64,000 bases of DNA. Source: Haberlea rhodopensis. Its lineage: Eukaryota > Streptophyta > Magnoliopsida > Lamiales > Gesneriaceae. The translations under genes were made by a program, and so were the position numbers. The notes under the pieces are model-generated. The model saw only the letters and a program-made list of their open reading frames with translations. It did not search any database and was not told where the DNA came from. The stretch spans positions 7,316,001-7,380,000 of the forward strand of contig CAJQUN010000009.1 in the NCBI GenBank assembly GCA_907163345.1, given 5' to 3'. Below, piece by piece: positions 1 to 9,420 of this stretch. Every line of letters starts with the position of its first letter. Position 1 is the first letter of the stretch.

Positions 1-465
1 CCATATTGAAAATCAGAAAGTGAGAAACATATTGTAACTGTCAGACAGAGTGTGTCTGAGCAGATTGAGTGACTAGGAGTTTCAGATTGGTAGTGAGGTA
101 AATCCAGTCTGAATCGGGTTTGTACAACAGGATTGTATAAATCAAAGTCTTCTAGTATAAACCTTCCTTAATTGGAAGAAGGGTGGACGTAGAAGGATTA
201 CACCACCTTCGAACTTCCAGAAACATATCCTGTGTATCTTTTTTCTGCACTCGTTCTTTCTCACTAGCCATCGAGCCGTTCTTACATACAAGAACAGACC
301 GTTCCGCACTTATATTTTCAGTGGTCTGTTTTGTACAAGAATTGATTAAGAAACAGATTTCTTTCACTAATCCGAAAGAAATCACGAAGGATTAATTTTT
401 AGAAGGAGTGTTCATTCACCCCCCCCCCCCCCCCCCCCTCTAAACACTCCGGGCCGATCCTAACA
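1..465 (+). repeat. 5' LTR, partial (3' portion only)
   Basis: It matches 9601-10036 of the 3' LTR nearly base for base and ends in the same CTAACA. The 29-base length difference is fully explained by a 16-bp deletion in the 3' copy near 9968 and by a C run of 20 here against 7 there. The U3 region and promoter lie outside the window. Confidence 0.95.
419..438 (+). repeat. Poly-C tract of 20 bases in the 5' LTR
   Basis: A run of 20 C sits 27 bases before the LTR end. The corresponding run in the 3' LTR (10003-10009) has 7. The two copies were identical when the element inserted, so one changed length afterwards or the run is poorly resolved in the assembly. Confidence 0.9.
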
Positions 466-467
466 AG

Positions 468-479
468 TGGTATCAGAGC
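468..479 (+). other. Primer-binding site (initiator Met-tRNA type)
   Basis: TGGTATCAGAGC starts two bases after the 5' LTR. This is the usual plant initiator methionine tRNA primer site, where minus-strand DNA synthesis would begin. Confidence 0.93.
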
Positions 480-512
480 AGGTCATCTTAATCAGCTAAA
501 TCACTCGAGTTG

Positions 513-2354
513 ATGGCATCATTCAACAAAATTCCTATGTTCTCAAAAGAAGACTATGATGACTGTAGAATCAGAATGCAAGCTCACCTGGCAGCTCAGG
601 ATGACGACATGTGGTTCGTCATCACTGATGGACCAATGAAGATCCAAAAAATAAATACAGCAGTCGCCATTACCGGTGGAGAACCACAAATGGTAGAAAA
701 GGACAGATCCCTCTGGACGAATGAGGAAAGAAAGAAAGCAAATCTCGATAATGTGGCCAAAGACATCTTGTTCAAGACTTTGGACAAGAACATGTTCAGC
801 AAAATCAAAATGTGCTCTACTGCCAAAGAAATTTGGGAGAAGATAGCACAGCTATGTGAAGGCAACGACCAGACCAAAGAAAACAAGTTAACTATTGCTC
901 TTCAAAAATTTGAGAGCATAAAGATGAAAAGTGGAGAAACTCTAAATGAGTTTGATGAAAGAGTCACCGGCATCATAAATGAACTGAATGGTCTGGGGAA
1001 GGAATATTCTAACAGAGAGATCGCTCTGAAAGTGATGAGAGCTCTGCCAAAGGAATGGGATGTTAAGACCATTGCCATGAGGGAATCAAAAGATCTTAAC
1101 AAGGTTGAAATTCATGATCTGTTTGCAGATCTTAAGGCCTATGAGTTTGAACTGATAAGCAGAGGTGAAGCAGAGCCATTCATCTCTCAACCAAACAAGG
1201 CCCTGGCAGCCATTCCAGACCAGATCGCTTCAACATCAGACCGATCTGCTGAACAGATAAGTAACGATGCTATGTCATTATTTATCAAGAAATTCGGTAA
1301 ATTTATGTCTAAGAATAAGAGGAACTTCAAACCCTCTCATCATTATAAATCAAGAAAAGATGATACTGTTAATGATCAGGCTTGCTACAATTGTGGTAAG
1401 ACCGGACACTTTATTGCAGATTGCACCAGACCGAAGAAAGAAGAACGGAAAGAGAAGCATCGTGATGATAGAAAGAAGAAGCACTACAAAGACCGCAAGA
1501 ATCATGGAAAATCCCAAAAAGTCCTAGTAGCTGAAGAAGGAAACAGCAAATGGGCTCAGACAGACTCAGACTCGGAAAGCTCTGAATACTCTTCCAGCGA
1601 AAGCGAAGAAGATATTCAATGTCTTATGGCAGACGAAGAGATGAGTCAGACAGACGAGTTATATGATATTAACTCAAATGAATTTACACGAGAAGAGCTC
1701 ATGTCCGCACTACAAGACATGGCTAATGATTATAGAATCTTAGCTGAATCATTTGAGAAGAATAAAGTTAAAGTCAGTGATCAAATGGATGAGCACAACA
1801 AACCAAGCTGCTCTGAGCAGGGTGAGTGCAAAAATCTCCAGATCGAGCTGAATAAGCTGAAAATCTCTTATGATCAGCTCCATGAAGAAAATAAGAGAAT
1901 TAGCACACAAAATGCTAAGCTCTCACATATATTCAAAACATGGACAAAATCCAGAACATCCTTGGAAGAATTACAAGAGGTTCAAAGAAACGTCGGTGAT
2001 TTCACCGGCATAGGCTTTGACACCAAAGAATGCACCAAAGATGAATCTGAGCTGTTGCTGGTAAAGAATCAAGTCAAACAAATGACATTTGTTAAATCCA
2101 GCACAGTATATGAAACTGAAGCACCTAAGATTCAAACAGGAGTCTCTTACGTGAATCAAAATCTGAGAAAAGGAACTGGTTTTGTTGACCAAGCCAAAGA
2201 AAAGGCACCAGCAAGATTTGCGTCTATCAGACCAAATCCAAAGGTGCAAGATCGAAGGCAAGGAAGACAATACAATTACTATAACTCAAAACCGATTCAA
2301 CGAAGATATAGACTACCTTATGAAAATCAAAGGTTTTCACAGCGCACACATTAA
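513..2354 (+). CDS. Copia Gag polyprotein (Sirevirus type)
   Basis: The frame encodes 613 residues from the ATG at 513; a preceding in-frame TTG is not needed. The N-terminal 220 residues resemble the DUF4219/UBN2 gag region of plant copia elements. A CX2CX4HX4C zinc knuckle lies near residues 290-303, followed by a lysine-rich stretch, an acidic Ser/Glu-rich segment and a heptad-like coiled coil around residues 430-490. This long tail behind the knuckle is typical of Sirevirus Gag, which forms the cytoplasmic particle and packages RNA. The stop at 2352 precedes the protease in another frame, whereas relatives usually encode gag-pol as one frame, so the end of Gag may itself be a break point. 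Gag is otherwise open, with no internal stop. Confidence 0.9.
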   Translation: MASFNKIPMFSKEDYDDCRIRMQAHLAAQDDDMWFVITDGPMKIQKINTAVAITGGEPQMVEKDRSLWTNEERKKANLDNVAKDILFKTLDKNMFSKIKMCSTAKEIWEKIAQLCEGNDQTKENKLTIALQKFESIKMKSGETLNEFDERVTGIINELNGLGKEYSNREIALKVMRALPKEWDVKTIAMRESKDLNKVEIHDLFADLKAYEFELISRGEAEPFISQPNKALAAIPDQIASTSDRSAEQISNDAMSLFIKKFGKFMSKNKRNFKPSHHYKSRKDDTVNDQACYNCGKTGHFIADCTRPKKEERKEKHRDDRKKKHYKDRKNHGKSQKVLVAEEGNSKWAQTDSDSESSEYSSSESEEDIQCLMADEEMSQTDELYDINSNEFTREELMSALQDMANDYRILAESFEKNKVKVSDQMDEHNKPSCSEQGECKNLQIELNKLKISYDQLHEENKRISTQNAKLSHIFKTWTKSRTSLEELQEVQRNVGDFTGIGFDTKECTKDESELLLVKNQVKQMTFVKSSTVYETEAPKIQTGVSYVNQNLRKGTGFVDQAKEKAPARFASIRPNPKVQDRRQGRQYNYYNSKPIQRRYRLPYENQRFSQRTH

Positions 2355-2929
2355 CACACACAACATCGAAACAGACCAGCACACAGCACACCCTACACAC
2401 ACAAGCCATTGAAGCTGATACAGGTGTGGGTTCCCAAAGGGCTAATCCGTTCTGGACCCAAATAGGATTGGGTACCAACAATAATTATATTTGATGACAG
2501 GTACCGAAGAAACTCGCATCAGACTGGTATTTGGACAGTGGGTGTTCCCGTCACATGACTGGAAACATCGAGCTGCTGTCTGAAGTCACAGAATGTACTG
2601 GACCCAAGATCATCTTCGGAGATAACTCAAAGGGTAAGACCGTGGGCAAGGGTAAGATTGTCCATGGTAACATTATTATCAATGATGTGCTGTTAGTTGA
2701 AAATCTGTGCTATAATCCGATCAGCATAAGTCAACTCTGTGATAATGGTTATGCTGTAGAATTTCACAAACACACTTGCACTGTTAAATCATCGGACGGT
2801 ATAACCATGCTCGTAGGAATCAGGAATGGAAATACATATAAGATTAACTGGAATCATGCTCAACCTGATAATCCTACTTGCTTCATCGCTAACAATGATA
2901 ACAAACATTGTTGTGGCATAAGCGTTTGA
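2355..2929 (+). pseudogene. Copia pol, linker and aspartic protease segment (frame-disrupted)
   Basis: The linker after Gag has stops in the gag frame (TAG at 2463) and in the protease frame (TGA at 2495). The retropepsin-like signature WYLDSGCSRHMTG is then encoded from about 2525, with the catalytic Asp in DSG. The segment continues through the usual copia protease and gag-pre-integrase linker until the frame closes at 2929. The next segment is in a different frame, with the switch near 2905-2915 where both readings overlap. Protease would cleave the Gag-Pol precursor; as written it is separated from both Gag and integrase. Confidence 0.85.
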
Positions 2930-4215
2930 ATCATATAAACTTTAAGACCATTTCCAGCCTGTGTAAACATGATCTAGTTATCGGTCTGCCCAAGATCGAT
3001 TTTGCTAAGGATAAGATCTGCGAAGCTTGCCAAATGGGCAAACAGATCAGATCATCCTTCAAGAACAAGAATGCCAAATCCTCCTCCCGATGTTTAGAAT
3101 TACTGCATATGGACTTGTTTGGTCCTATACCAATAACAAGTTTAGGGGGAATGTGGTATACTCTTGTTGTTATTGATGATTACTCACGCTTTACATGGAC
3201 TATATTTTTGAGCAGTAAAGATCAGACCGGTCCGAAGTTGATCAAGCTGCTGAAACGAACTCAGAACGAGAAATCATCCAGTATAGACAGGATTCGAAGT
3301 GACAAAGGCACTGAGTTTTCAAATCAGAATCTTGAATCATTTCTAGAAGATCATGGAATCAAGCATGAGTTTTCAGCCGCTCGAACTCCTCAACAGAACG
3401 GAGTTGCAGAACGAAGAAACAGAACGCTCAAGGAAGCAGCAAGAACAATGCTTGCTGATTCTGGCATTTCGCAAAAGTTCTGGGCAGAAGCTGTAAACAC
3501 TGCTTGCTACACTCAAAATCGGTCTATGATTAACAAGAAGCTGAATCTCACCCCTTATGAAATATGGACTGGTAACAGACCGTCTATTTCTCACCTTCAT
3601 GTGTTTGGCTGCAAATGCTTCGTTCATAACAATGGTAAGAATCATCTTACAGCATTTGAAGCTAAGTCAGATAATGGAATATTTTTAGGATATTCATCAA
3701 CTAGCAAAGCTTATCGAATTTTCAATAATCGAACCTTAACTGTAGAAGAATCTGTTCATGTAGTTTTTGATGAATCATTATGTGTTGAGGGCAACAAAGA
3801 TTCAATTCAAAATCAGATGGAAAATATCCATCTCGAAGCTAACAGTGATGATGAGATTGTAGCTAACAGGTCAAGAGACAATCCACCTGAACCAGAAGTA
3901 CCAGACAGACCGGATCAAGCCATTGAAGCTTCCCCAGATCGAGCTGATCCGGATGTTCCTCACTCAAATGTTAAAGCAGATGCTGATCATGCTGATACCG
4001 TTCATCCGACCGGACCAGACAATCCAGAGTCAAGCTATCGATGGACTAAGAAGCATCCACCTAATCTAGTGATTGGTAGTCCCTCTGCACCGATCAGAAC
4101 CAGAGGACAGATGATGGATGAGTTCACTCATGCTGCCTTCATCTCAACTCTGGAACCCAAGAAGATCGATGAAGCGTTGACTGACTTCAATTGGATTAAA
4201 GCAATGCAAGAATAG
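2908..4215 (+). pseudogene. Copia pol, GAG-pre-integrase and integrase segment
   Basis: An open stretch of 435 codons carries the integrase zinc site (two His in LWHKRLNHIN, then Cys-X2-Cys in CEACQMGK) and an rve core with catalytic Asp at segment residues 69 and 132 and Glu at residue 168, the exact D-D-X35-E spacing. The C-terminal part has the copia GKNHLTAFEAKSD region and an acidic/proline-rich linker to reverse transcriptase. It ends at an in-frame TAG (4213) inside the conserved region just before reverse transcriptase, so this is a nonsense mutation rather than a natural end. Integrase inserts the cDNA into host chromatin. The catalytic residues are intact in this segment. Confidence 0.9.
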
Positions 4216-4241
4216 CTTAATCAATTCGAACAAAATCAAGT

Positions 4242-5009
4242 TTGGAGTCTGACCCACCAAGCGATCTGCCTGTTATTGGAACCAGATGGGTCTTCAGAAA
4301 TAAGCTAGATGCAGATGGAACTGTGGTTAGAAACAAAGCCAGACTGGTGGCACAGGGATTCAGACAAGAAGAAGGAATCGACTTCGATGAATCATTTGCA
4401 CCAGTCGCCAGACTTGAAGCTATCCGAATATTTCTTGCATATGCTGCTTTTAAAGACTTCAAAGTATATCAGATGGACGTCAAAAGCGCCTTTCTTAATG
4501 GAAAGCTTCAGGAAGAAGTCTACATTGAGCAACCACCTGGATTTCAGAACCATTTGTATCCTAATCATGTATATCTACTGAATAAAGCAGTGTATGGTCT
4601 GAAACAAGCTCCAAGAGCCTGGTATGACACTCTATCTCAATTTCTGCTGAACCATGATTTCCAGATCGGCTCAGTAGATAAAACTCTATTTAAATTTATT
4701 AAGGGGGAACATACCCTATTAGTTCAGATTTATGTTGATGACATAATCTTTGGGTCAACTAACCCCAAATTGTGCGAGAAATTCTCTAAGCTAATGCAGG
4801 GACAGTTTGAGATGAGCATGATGGGAGAACTTTCATTCTTTTTGGGTCTCCAAGTAAAACAGCTCAGCAATGGCATATTCATCAATCAGACCAAGTATAC
4901 CAAAGAGCTCCTCAAGAGATTTGGAATGGAAACATGCTCAGCTGCATCAACTCCTATGAGTCCCACAATCAAGTTAGACAAAGATGAAGGGGGACAGCAG
5001 TTGAAGTAA
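4242..5009 (+). pseudogene. Copia pol, reverse transcriptase (RVT_2) segment
   Basis: The segment runs in a third frame relative to integrase. It shows the RVT_2 landmarks in order: GTRWVFRNKLDADG, ARLVAQGF, FAPVARLEAIR, QMDVKSAFLNG, AVYGLKQAPRAWY and the catalytic YVDD box (IYVDDIIFGST). The frame closes at 5009, a few codons before the conserved junction to RNase H, which continues in another frame. Reverse transcriptase copies the genomic RNA into DNA in the particle. The catalytic motif is unaltered, so the damage is confined to frame breaks at both edges. Confidence 0.9.
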
Positions 5010-5011
5010 CC

Positions 5012-5674
5012 ATGTATAGAGGACTAATCAGATCGCTATTGTATCTTACAGCGAGCCGGCCTGATATTATGTTTTCAGTCTGTATGTGCGCCAGATTTCA
5101 GTCAGAACCAAAGCAATCACATTTTATTGCTGCCAAGCGTATTCTGAAATACTTAAAAGGATCTCAGAACGTTGGTCTTTGGTACTCCAAAGATTCAAAC
5201 TTCAGCCTGATCGGATACTCAGACGCAGACTACGCTGGTTGTAAGATTGATCGTAAAAGCACCAGTGGAACATGTCAATTTCTAGGTGAAAGATTGATCT
5301 CTTGGTTCAGTAAAAAGCAGACATCGATTGCCACGTCCACAGCTGAAGCAGAATATCTAGCTGCTGGAAGCTGTTGCGCTCAAATGCTCTGGATTCAACA
5401 CCAGCTCAAAGACTATGGCATCCAAGCTGTTGACTCTCCTATATTCTGCGACAACACAAGTGCAATCGCTATAACGTATAATCCAGATTTGCACTCTCGA
5501 ACAAAGCACATTGATATACGTCATCACTTTATTCGGGATCATGTTGGCAAAAAGGAAATTCGGATCGAGCACATCTCAACAGAGCAGCAAGCAGCAGACA
5601 TCTTCACCAAACCGCTCCCAGAGGCTAAGTTTAATTATTTTCGTCAAATTCTTGGATTAATTGACTTATCTTAA
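5012..5674 (+). pseudogene. Copia pol, RNase H segment and pol C-terminus
   Basis: This 220-codon stretch starts at the SLLYLTASRPDI block and continues with YSDADYAGC, RKSTSGTCQFLG, STAEAEYLAA, SIFCDN-like and HIDIRHHFIRD blocks, the standard copia RNase H order. It closes at the TAA at 5672, the expected end of pol. The frame differs from the preceding reverse transcriptase by one step near 4995-5010. The whole pol region thus needs at least three frame changes plus one nonsense codon to be read through. Confidence 0.9.
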
Positions 5675-6057
5675 TAGTTTAGATATGTTTTCTTTCGCGT
5701 TTAAAGATTCTCGTTACCACAGATTGATAATACAATGTTCAGAAAGACACAGAACGGTCCGAACTTTCAGACCGATCTCTGTCAATCTGATGTTATCCCA
5801 TAATCTGTTTGGACAATACATTATTTTTTTCCACAAAAACAGCCCGGACTGATCGCATTTTAACCGCCTTAACTATATGTTATCCTGACCGTTTATTTTT
5901 GAATTTCTTTTCATCAGTCATCGAGATAAAGACACGTGTCTTCTCTCTCATATTTAGCGGGCTAAACATCTCATTTTATTTCACTTTTTTACATATTACC
6001 GCTATCTATTTTCTCTCTCACTCTCCTTCATCCTTGCACCCTTTTACTTTCTCTCAA
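5675..6057 (+). other. Gap between pol and the extra ORF (candidate leader)
   Basis: There is no recognisable gene here. The last 100 bases before 6058 are strongly pyrimidine-rich, with CTCTCTC runs, as in a plant 5' leader. The frame of the downstream ORF is open back to 5809, but there is no ATG in it before 6058. A splice acceptor or internal promoter could supply the downstream gene; the sequence does not decide which. Confidence 0.45.
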
Positions 6058-8535
6058 ATGGCTACCATTACTCACAACTCTCTCTCCGTTGAGTTTAATG
6101 AAATCTACAGGACAGAAGATGCAGAGATGGTATCCATCTTCAGAGCTTTGGAATCTTCTGGTCTGAGAAACTTTCTGGAGTGCGGCACCGGTGTTTATGA
6201 ATCAGAAATCCGCGAACTGTTCGCCAATGCCGTCTCCCAGAAGACATCAATATCTACTACCGTCAAGGGCACAACTTTTGAGATCTCGCCGTTGACGCTG
6301 GCCAAAACCTTTGGTCTCCCCAATTCCGGACTGACGGAATTTGGACAGATTCCTCAGGCGTCACTCTCGGATCTTCAAAAGAAGATATCTATTCTTGGCT
6401 CCTGCCTGCAACCATCGTTCAAGAAGAAGGAAATGCACTTTCATTTCCAGGTGCTGTGCGAGATAGTGGGCAAGCCTCTGTTGGGGAAAGCAGGAAGTTT
6501 TGACGCAGTGACCGCAGAGAAGTTCAGAGCTATGGCGGCTATCGTATCCGGACAGAAGATGAACTGGTCCGTGATTCTGTTTGGAGTTCTGATGGAAACA
6601 GTGATTGCCTCGAAACAAACTGTCTGCTTTGCTGTTCCCCTCAGTAAACTACTGGAGTCCTTGGAAATCGAGCTGGGAAAGCAGTCCGTTCTCAGCCCCT
6701 TCAAGATTTTAAACTCCAAAGGACTTGCTTTGCTGAAGTCCAAGAGTGCTTCGCCCACTCCCTCTACTCTGGCTGCTGTCAAGATTGAGAAGGGCGAAGA
6801 ACAGGCTGCTGCGCGCAAACCTCGCGTTAAGCGCAAACTGACCATCCAGACTGATTCGGAAGAAACTCAGTCTGCTCCCTCGCCACCAATAAAGCCACCT
6901 CCCAAAAAGCCAAGAACCCAGATTACCAAGCCCAGCAAGCCTTTACCCCTGAAAGCATTACCCATATTGCCTCCACCTACAGCCACCCCTGCACCACAAC
7001 CTTCCATCAAACCTTCACAGGCTCCAACTCCTGCACCCAAAGTCACTATCCGAGTCCCCTCTGCCTCTCCCACGGTCAAAGGAATAGTTATCACTGAGTT
7101 GGGTGATTATACCCAATCAGGGATCAAGTCTCCTTCCTCCACCGGCAAGGGAAAAGCCATTCTCTCCGAACCCCTCTCCTCTAAACCAAAATCTGCAGCA
7201 CAGACAGCCATCGACATCGCTATGGAGGATGTTGATGAGAGGCTGAAGGAACTCATTGTGGTCTTTGATGAATATGTCCAGTACAGGACTATCAACCACA
7301 TTGAGTTTTTCTTCGGAAAGTTGAGCAGACTGAAGAAGATGGAAGAGGAAGTTCTGAAAGGCACAAAGACTGATGATGTTCGGCTTGCCGTGCAGCGCAA
7401 AGACCTATTTACGGCTATTCACAGATTCAGACTGGCCAATCTGCTTCTAGCTGCCAAGAAAAAGAACTTCGATCCGCTTGCTCCAACTGCCAGGGATGAT
7501 GGGGCTGTAATTGCTCAATTAGAGATGGATGTTCATGCTCTTCACTTAGCTGTCCGTTTTCAACGACAGAAGCTTAGTATATCCACTCCCACAACCAGCC
7601 CGGATCATCCCTCTATAAGCAAGACTATGGCAGAACCCTTCATTGAGGTTATTCCTTCTGTTGTAACAGATCAGACTGCAGAGCAAATACCAGATCAGAC
7701 TGCAGAGCCACTACCAGACCAGACAGCGGAGCAGCCATTACCTAATGCTCCGTCTGTGCCCGATGATGAACCATTGAATGTGTTGTTGGACTCTCCAACA
7801 ACCTCCATTCCTTTGGGGTCCTCAGCCTCCCGTGCTCAAATCAGTCCAACAGTAGAACTAGCAACATTTGGCGCTTCAGAATTCGTTGATCCGGATCTGG
7901 TGGTGTCCACCATTGTTGCAGCTCTCCAGACTGAGGAGCCTTCCAGACCTAGCACTCCTCCAGTCCAATCCGATGAAGATATGGCTTTCATTCAAACATT
8001 TTCTTCGGATCTGGTCACCTTGATCCAGTCTGAGAGTCACCAAGCTGCTGTATCTTCACTTGTCCCGGTTGCTGAAGACGATGACCAGGCTTTGTCCTCA
8101 TCAGATCGCTCTCCCAGCCAACACTCTGATGCACCTCCATTTCTGGCAAAGACTCTTCAGCATCTCTCCGACAACTGCCTGTCTCTCTCTCAACGCGTTC
8201 TCGAAGTTCATCAAGGTCAGAGGCTTACAGCTTTGGACTTTGATTCTTTCAAAGAGAAGATGACTGCCAGTATCGGAAGCCTTCAGCGAGGCATAAACGA
8301 TCTGTTTTCTCAACAAGCCTCTTACAAGAACAGTCTGAGAAAAGAGCAGATCGAGCTAGCCACTGAAGTCAGAGCATCTGTTGCCAATTCCCTCCGCGCT
8401 CAAGACGTTCGTCTTGACGCTATCAGCGCGCAGCTAGCTCAAGTTGTCGACTTTCTTCAAGAGATTGCTGCTGACAAAAAGGGGGAAAAGAAGAAAGACT
8501 TCAGGCCGCCTCCGTCTCAGTCTTCTAGAAAATAA
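6058..8535 (+). CDS. Extra ORF of the copia element, 825 aa, function unknown
   Basis: The ORF lies between RNase H and the 3' LTR on the same strand, where Sireviruses carry an envelope-like ORF. The ATG at 6058 was chosen because it is the first in frame and follows a pyrimidine-rich leader. Residues 1-200 look globular; the stretch around residues 35-85 (FLECGTGVYESEIRELFANA, then TFEISPLTLAKTFGLPNSG) resembles the N-terminal domain of putative plant transposon proteins. Residues 210-380 are rich in Pro, Lys and Ser with basic clusters such as KPRVKRK that could act as nuclear signals. A PDQTAE unit is repeated three times near residues 537-560, and the last 120 residues have coiled-coil character and a Lys-rich end. 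I see no signal peptide or membrane segment after the ATG, so an envelope role is doubtful. It is fully open although pol is broken. Confidence 0.8.
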   Translation: MATITHNSLSVEFNEIYRTEDAEMVSIFRALESSGLRNFLECGTGVYESEIRELFANAVSQKTSISTTVKGTTFEISPLTLAKTFGLPNSGLTEFGQIPQASLSDLQKKISILGSCLQPSFKKKEMHFHFQVLCEIVGKPLLGKAGSFDAVTAEKFRAMAAIVSGQKMNWSVILFGVLMETVIASKQTVCFAVPLSKLLESLEIELGKQSVLSPFKILNSKGLALLKSKSASPTPSTLAAVKIEKGEEQAAARKPRVKRKLTIQTDSEETQSAPSPPIKPPPKKPRTQITKPSKPLPLKALPILPPPTATPAPQPSIKPSQAPTPAPKVTIRVPSASPTVKGIVITELGDYTQSGIKSPSSTGKGKAILSEPLSSKPKSAAQTAIDIAMEDVDERLKELIVVFDEYVQYRTINHIEFFFGKLSRLKKMEEEVLKGTKTDDVRLAVQRKDLFTAIHRFRLANLLLAAKKKNFDPLAPTARDDGAVIAQLEMDVHALHLAVRFQRQKLSISTPTTSPDHPSISKTMAEPFIEVIPSVVTDQTAEQIPDQTAEPLPDQTAEQPLPNAPSVPDDEPLNVLLDSPTTSIPLGSSASRAQISPTVELATFGASEFVDPDLVVSTIVAALQTEEPSRPSTPPVQSDEDMAFIQTFSSDLVTLIQSESHQAAVSSLVPVAEDDDQALSSSDRSPSQHSDAPPFLAKTLQHLSDNCLSLSQRVLEVHQGQRLTALDFDSFKEKMTASIGSLQRGINDLFSQQASYKNSLRKEQIELATEVRASVANSLRAQDVRLDAISAQLAQVVDFLQEIAADKKGEKKKDFRPPPSQSSRK

Positions 8536-8773
8536 TTTTTTTCAGACTGTGTATTTAGGATTTTCTTGGTGATCAATAAAATCCTCTTTTGATTAAGTCT
8601 GTGTTCATTTATTTTGAACTTCAACATAAGGCTTAATAATAAAAGTTTAATCGATCCAACTCAATGATGTTCATTTATTTTGAACAAGAAGAAGTAATCG
8701 ATCCGAAAGTTTTCGCTTCAGAGTTCTCTTCAGACTGATTAAAAAGACTTAGAAGCTAGGTTTTGTAATCATC
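8536..8773 (+). other. 3' untranslated region of the copia element
   Basis: There is no gene. Two near-copies of GTTCATTTATTTTGAAC occur at about 8603 and 8669; each is close to an inverted repeat. A second purine tract (AAAAAGGGGGAAAAG) near 8476, inside the ORF end, resembles the true polypurine tract, as in Sireviruses that carry several. Confidence 0.5.
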
Positions 8774-8787
8774 AAAAAGGGGGAATT
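8774..8787 (+). other. Polypurine tract
   Basis: The purine run AAAAAGGGGGAA followed by TT abuts the 3' LTR start TGTTAG at 8788. This is the plus-strand priming site expected immediately before a 3' LTR. Confidence 0.9.
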
Positions 8788-8818
8788 TGTTAGTCCCGGA
8801 TCTTATCGATGAGATTTT

Positions 8819-9108
8819 AAAGATGACAAAACAAATCAGACCGGATCGAGAGAAATCAGACTGACCAGAACGATCGCCCAAAACAGATCAAGCTGATAAG
8901 ATGACAAAGCATATCAGACCGGATCGAGGGTAATCAGACTGACCAGAACGATCGCCCCAAACAGATCAAGCTGATAAGATGACAAAGCATATCAGACCGG
9001 ATCGAGGGTAATCATACTGACCAGATCGATAGCTCAACAACAGAACAAGCTGATAAGTCACATTACTTATCAGACCGGATCGATGATTATCAGACTGACT
9101 CAACCGTG
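8819..9108 (+). repeat. Tandem repeat of about 79 bp in LTR U3 (about 3.5 copies)
   Basis: Units beginning GATGACAAA at about 8822, 8901 and 8980 each contain ATCAGACCGGATCGAG, a CAGACTGACCAGA block and CAAGCTGATAAG. A shorter fourth copy follows. Repeats upstream of a retrotransposon TATA box often act as enhancer-like elements, but that role here is inference. Confidence 0.85.
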
Positions 9109-9412
9109 GCTTCAGATCGATCTCTATCTTTATCAGATCAGAACAGCTTAGGATACATACAGAATGGCTCCTCAGTCCGAATCATTAACGGCTATTTATT
9201 GTAGCATTTAATGTTGTAATTAATGCTACAAAGGACCAAAGACTGAAGATTGCCATAATAGGTAAGAAGACAAAGAAGAGCTTGCATGACAGTCGCCGAA
9301 AGTATGAACCAGAACGGCAAGTATCCTAAAGAAGAAGACTGAAGCCTACTCAGAGTTTAAGCAGAGTCAAAAGTTGCACATTAAGGGAAATAATGTCGTT
9401 GGTACATTCAAC

Positions 9413-9420
9413 TATAAAAG
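9413..9420 (+). promoter_or_regulatory. TATA box of the copia LTR
   Basis: TATAAAAG stands in a C/A-rich setting downstream of the U3 repeats. Transcription would start about 30 bp later, placing the U3/R border near 9445. The equivalent part of the 5' LTR is outside the window. Confidence 0.7.

Noticed and set aside
5809..6057. Hydrophobic N-terminal extension of the accessory ORF as a membrane segment
   Set aside because: There is no ATG in this stretch; it would need a TTG start. It remains possible only if splicing joins it to an upstream start.
6361..7400. Minus-strand frames within the copia accessory ORF
   Set aside because: Antisense frames to a longer ORF whose position and orientation agree with the element.
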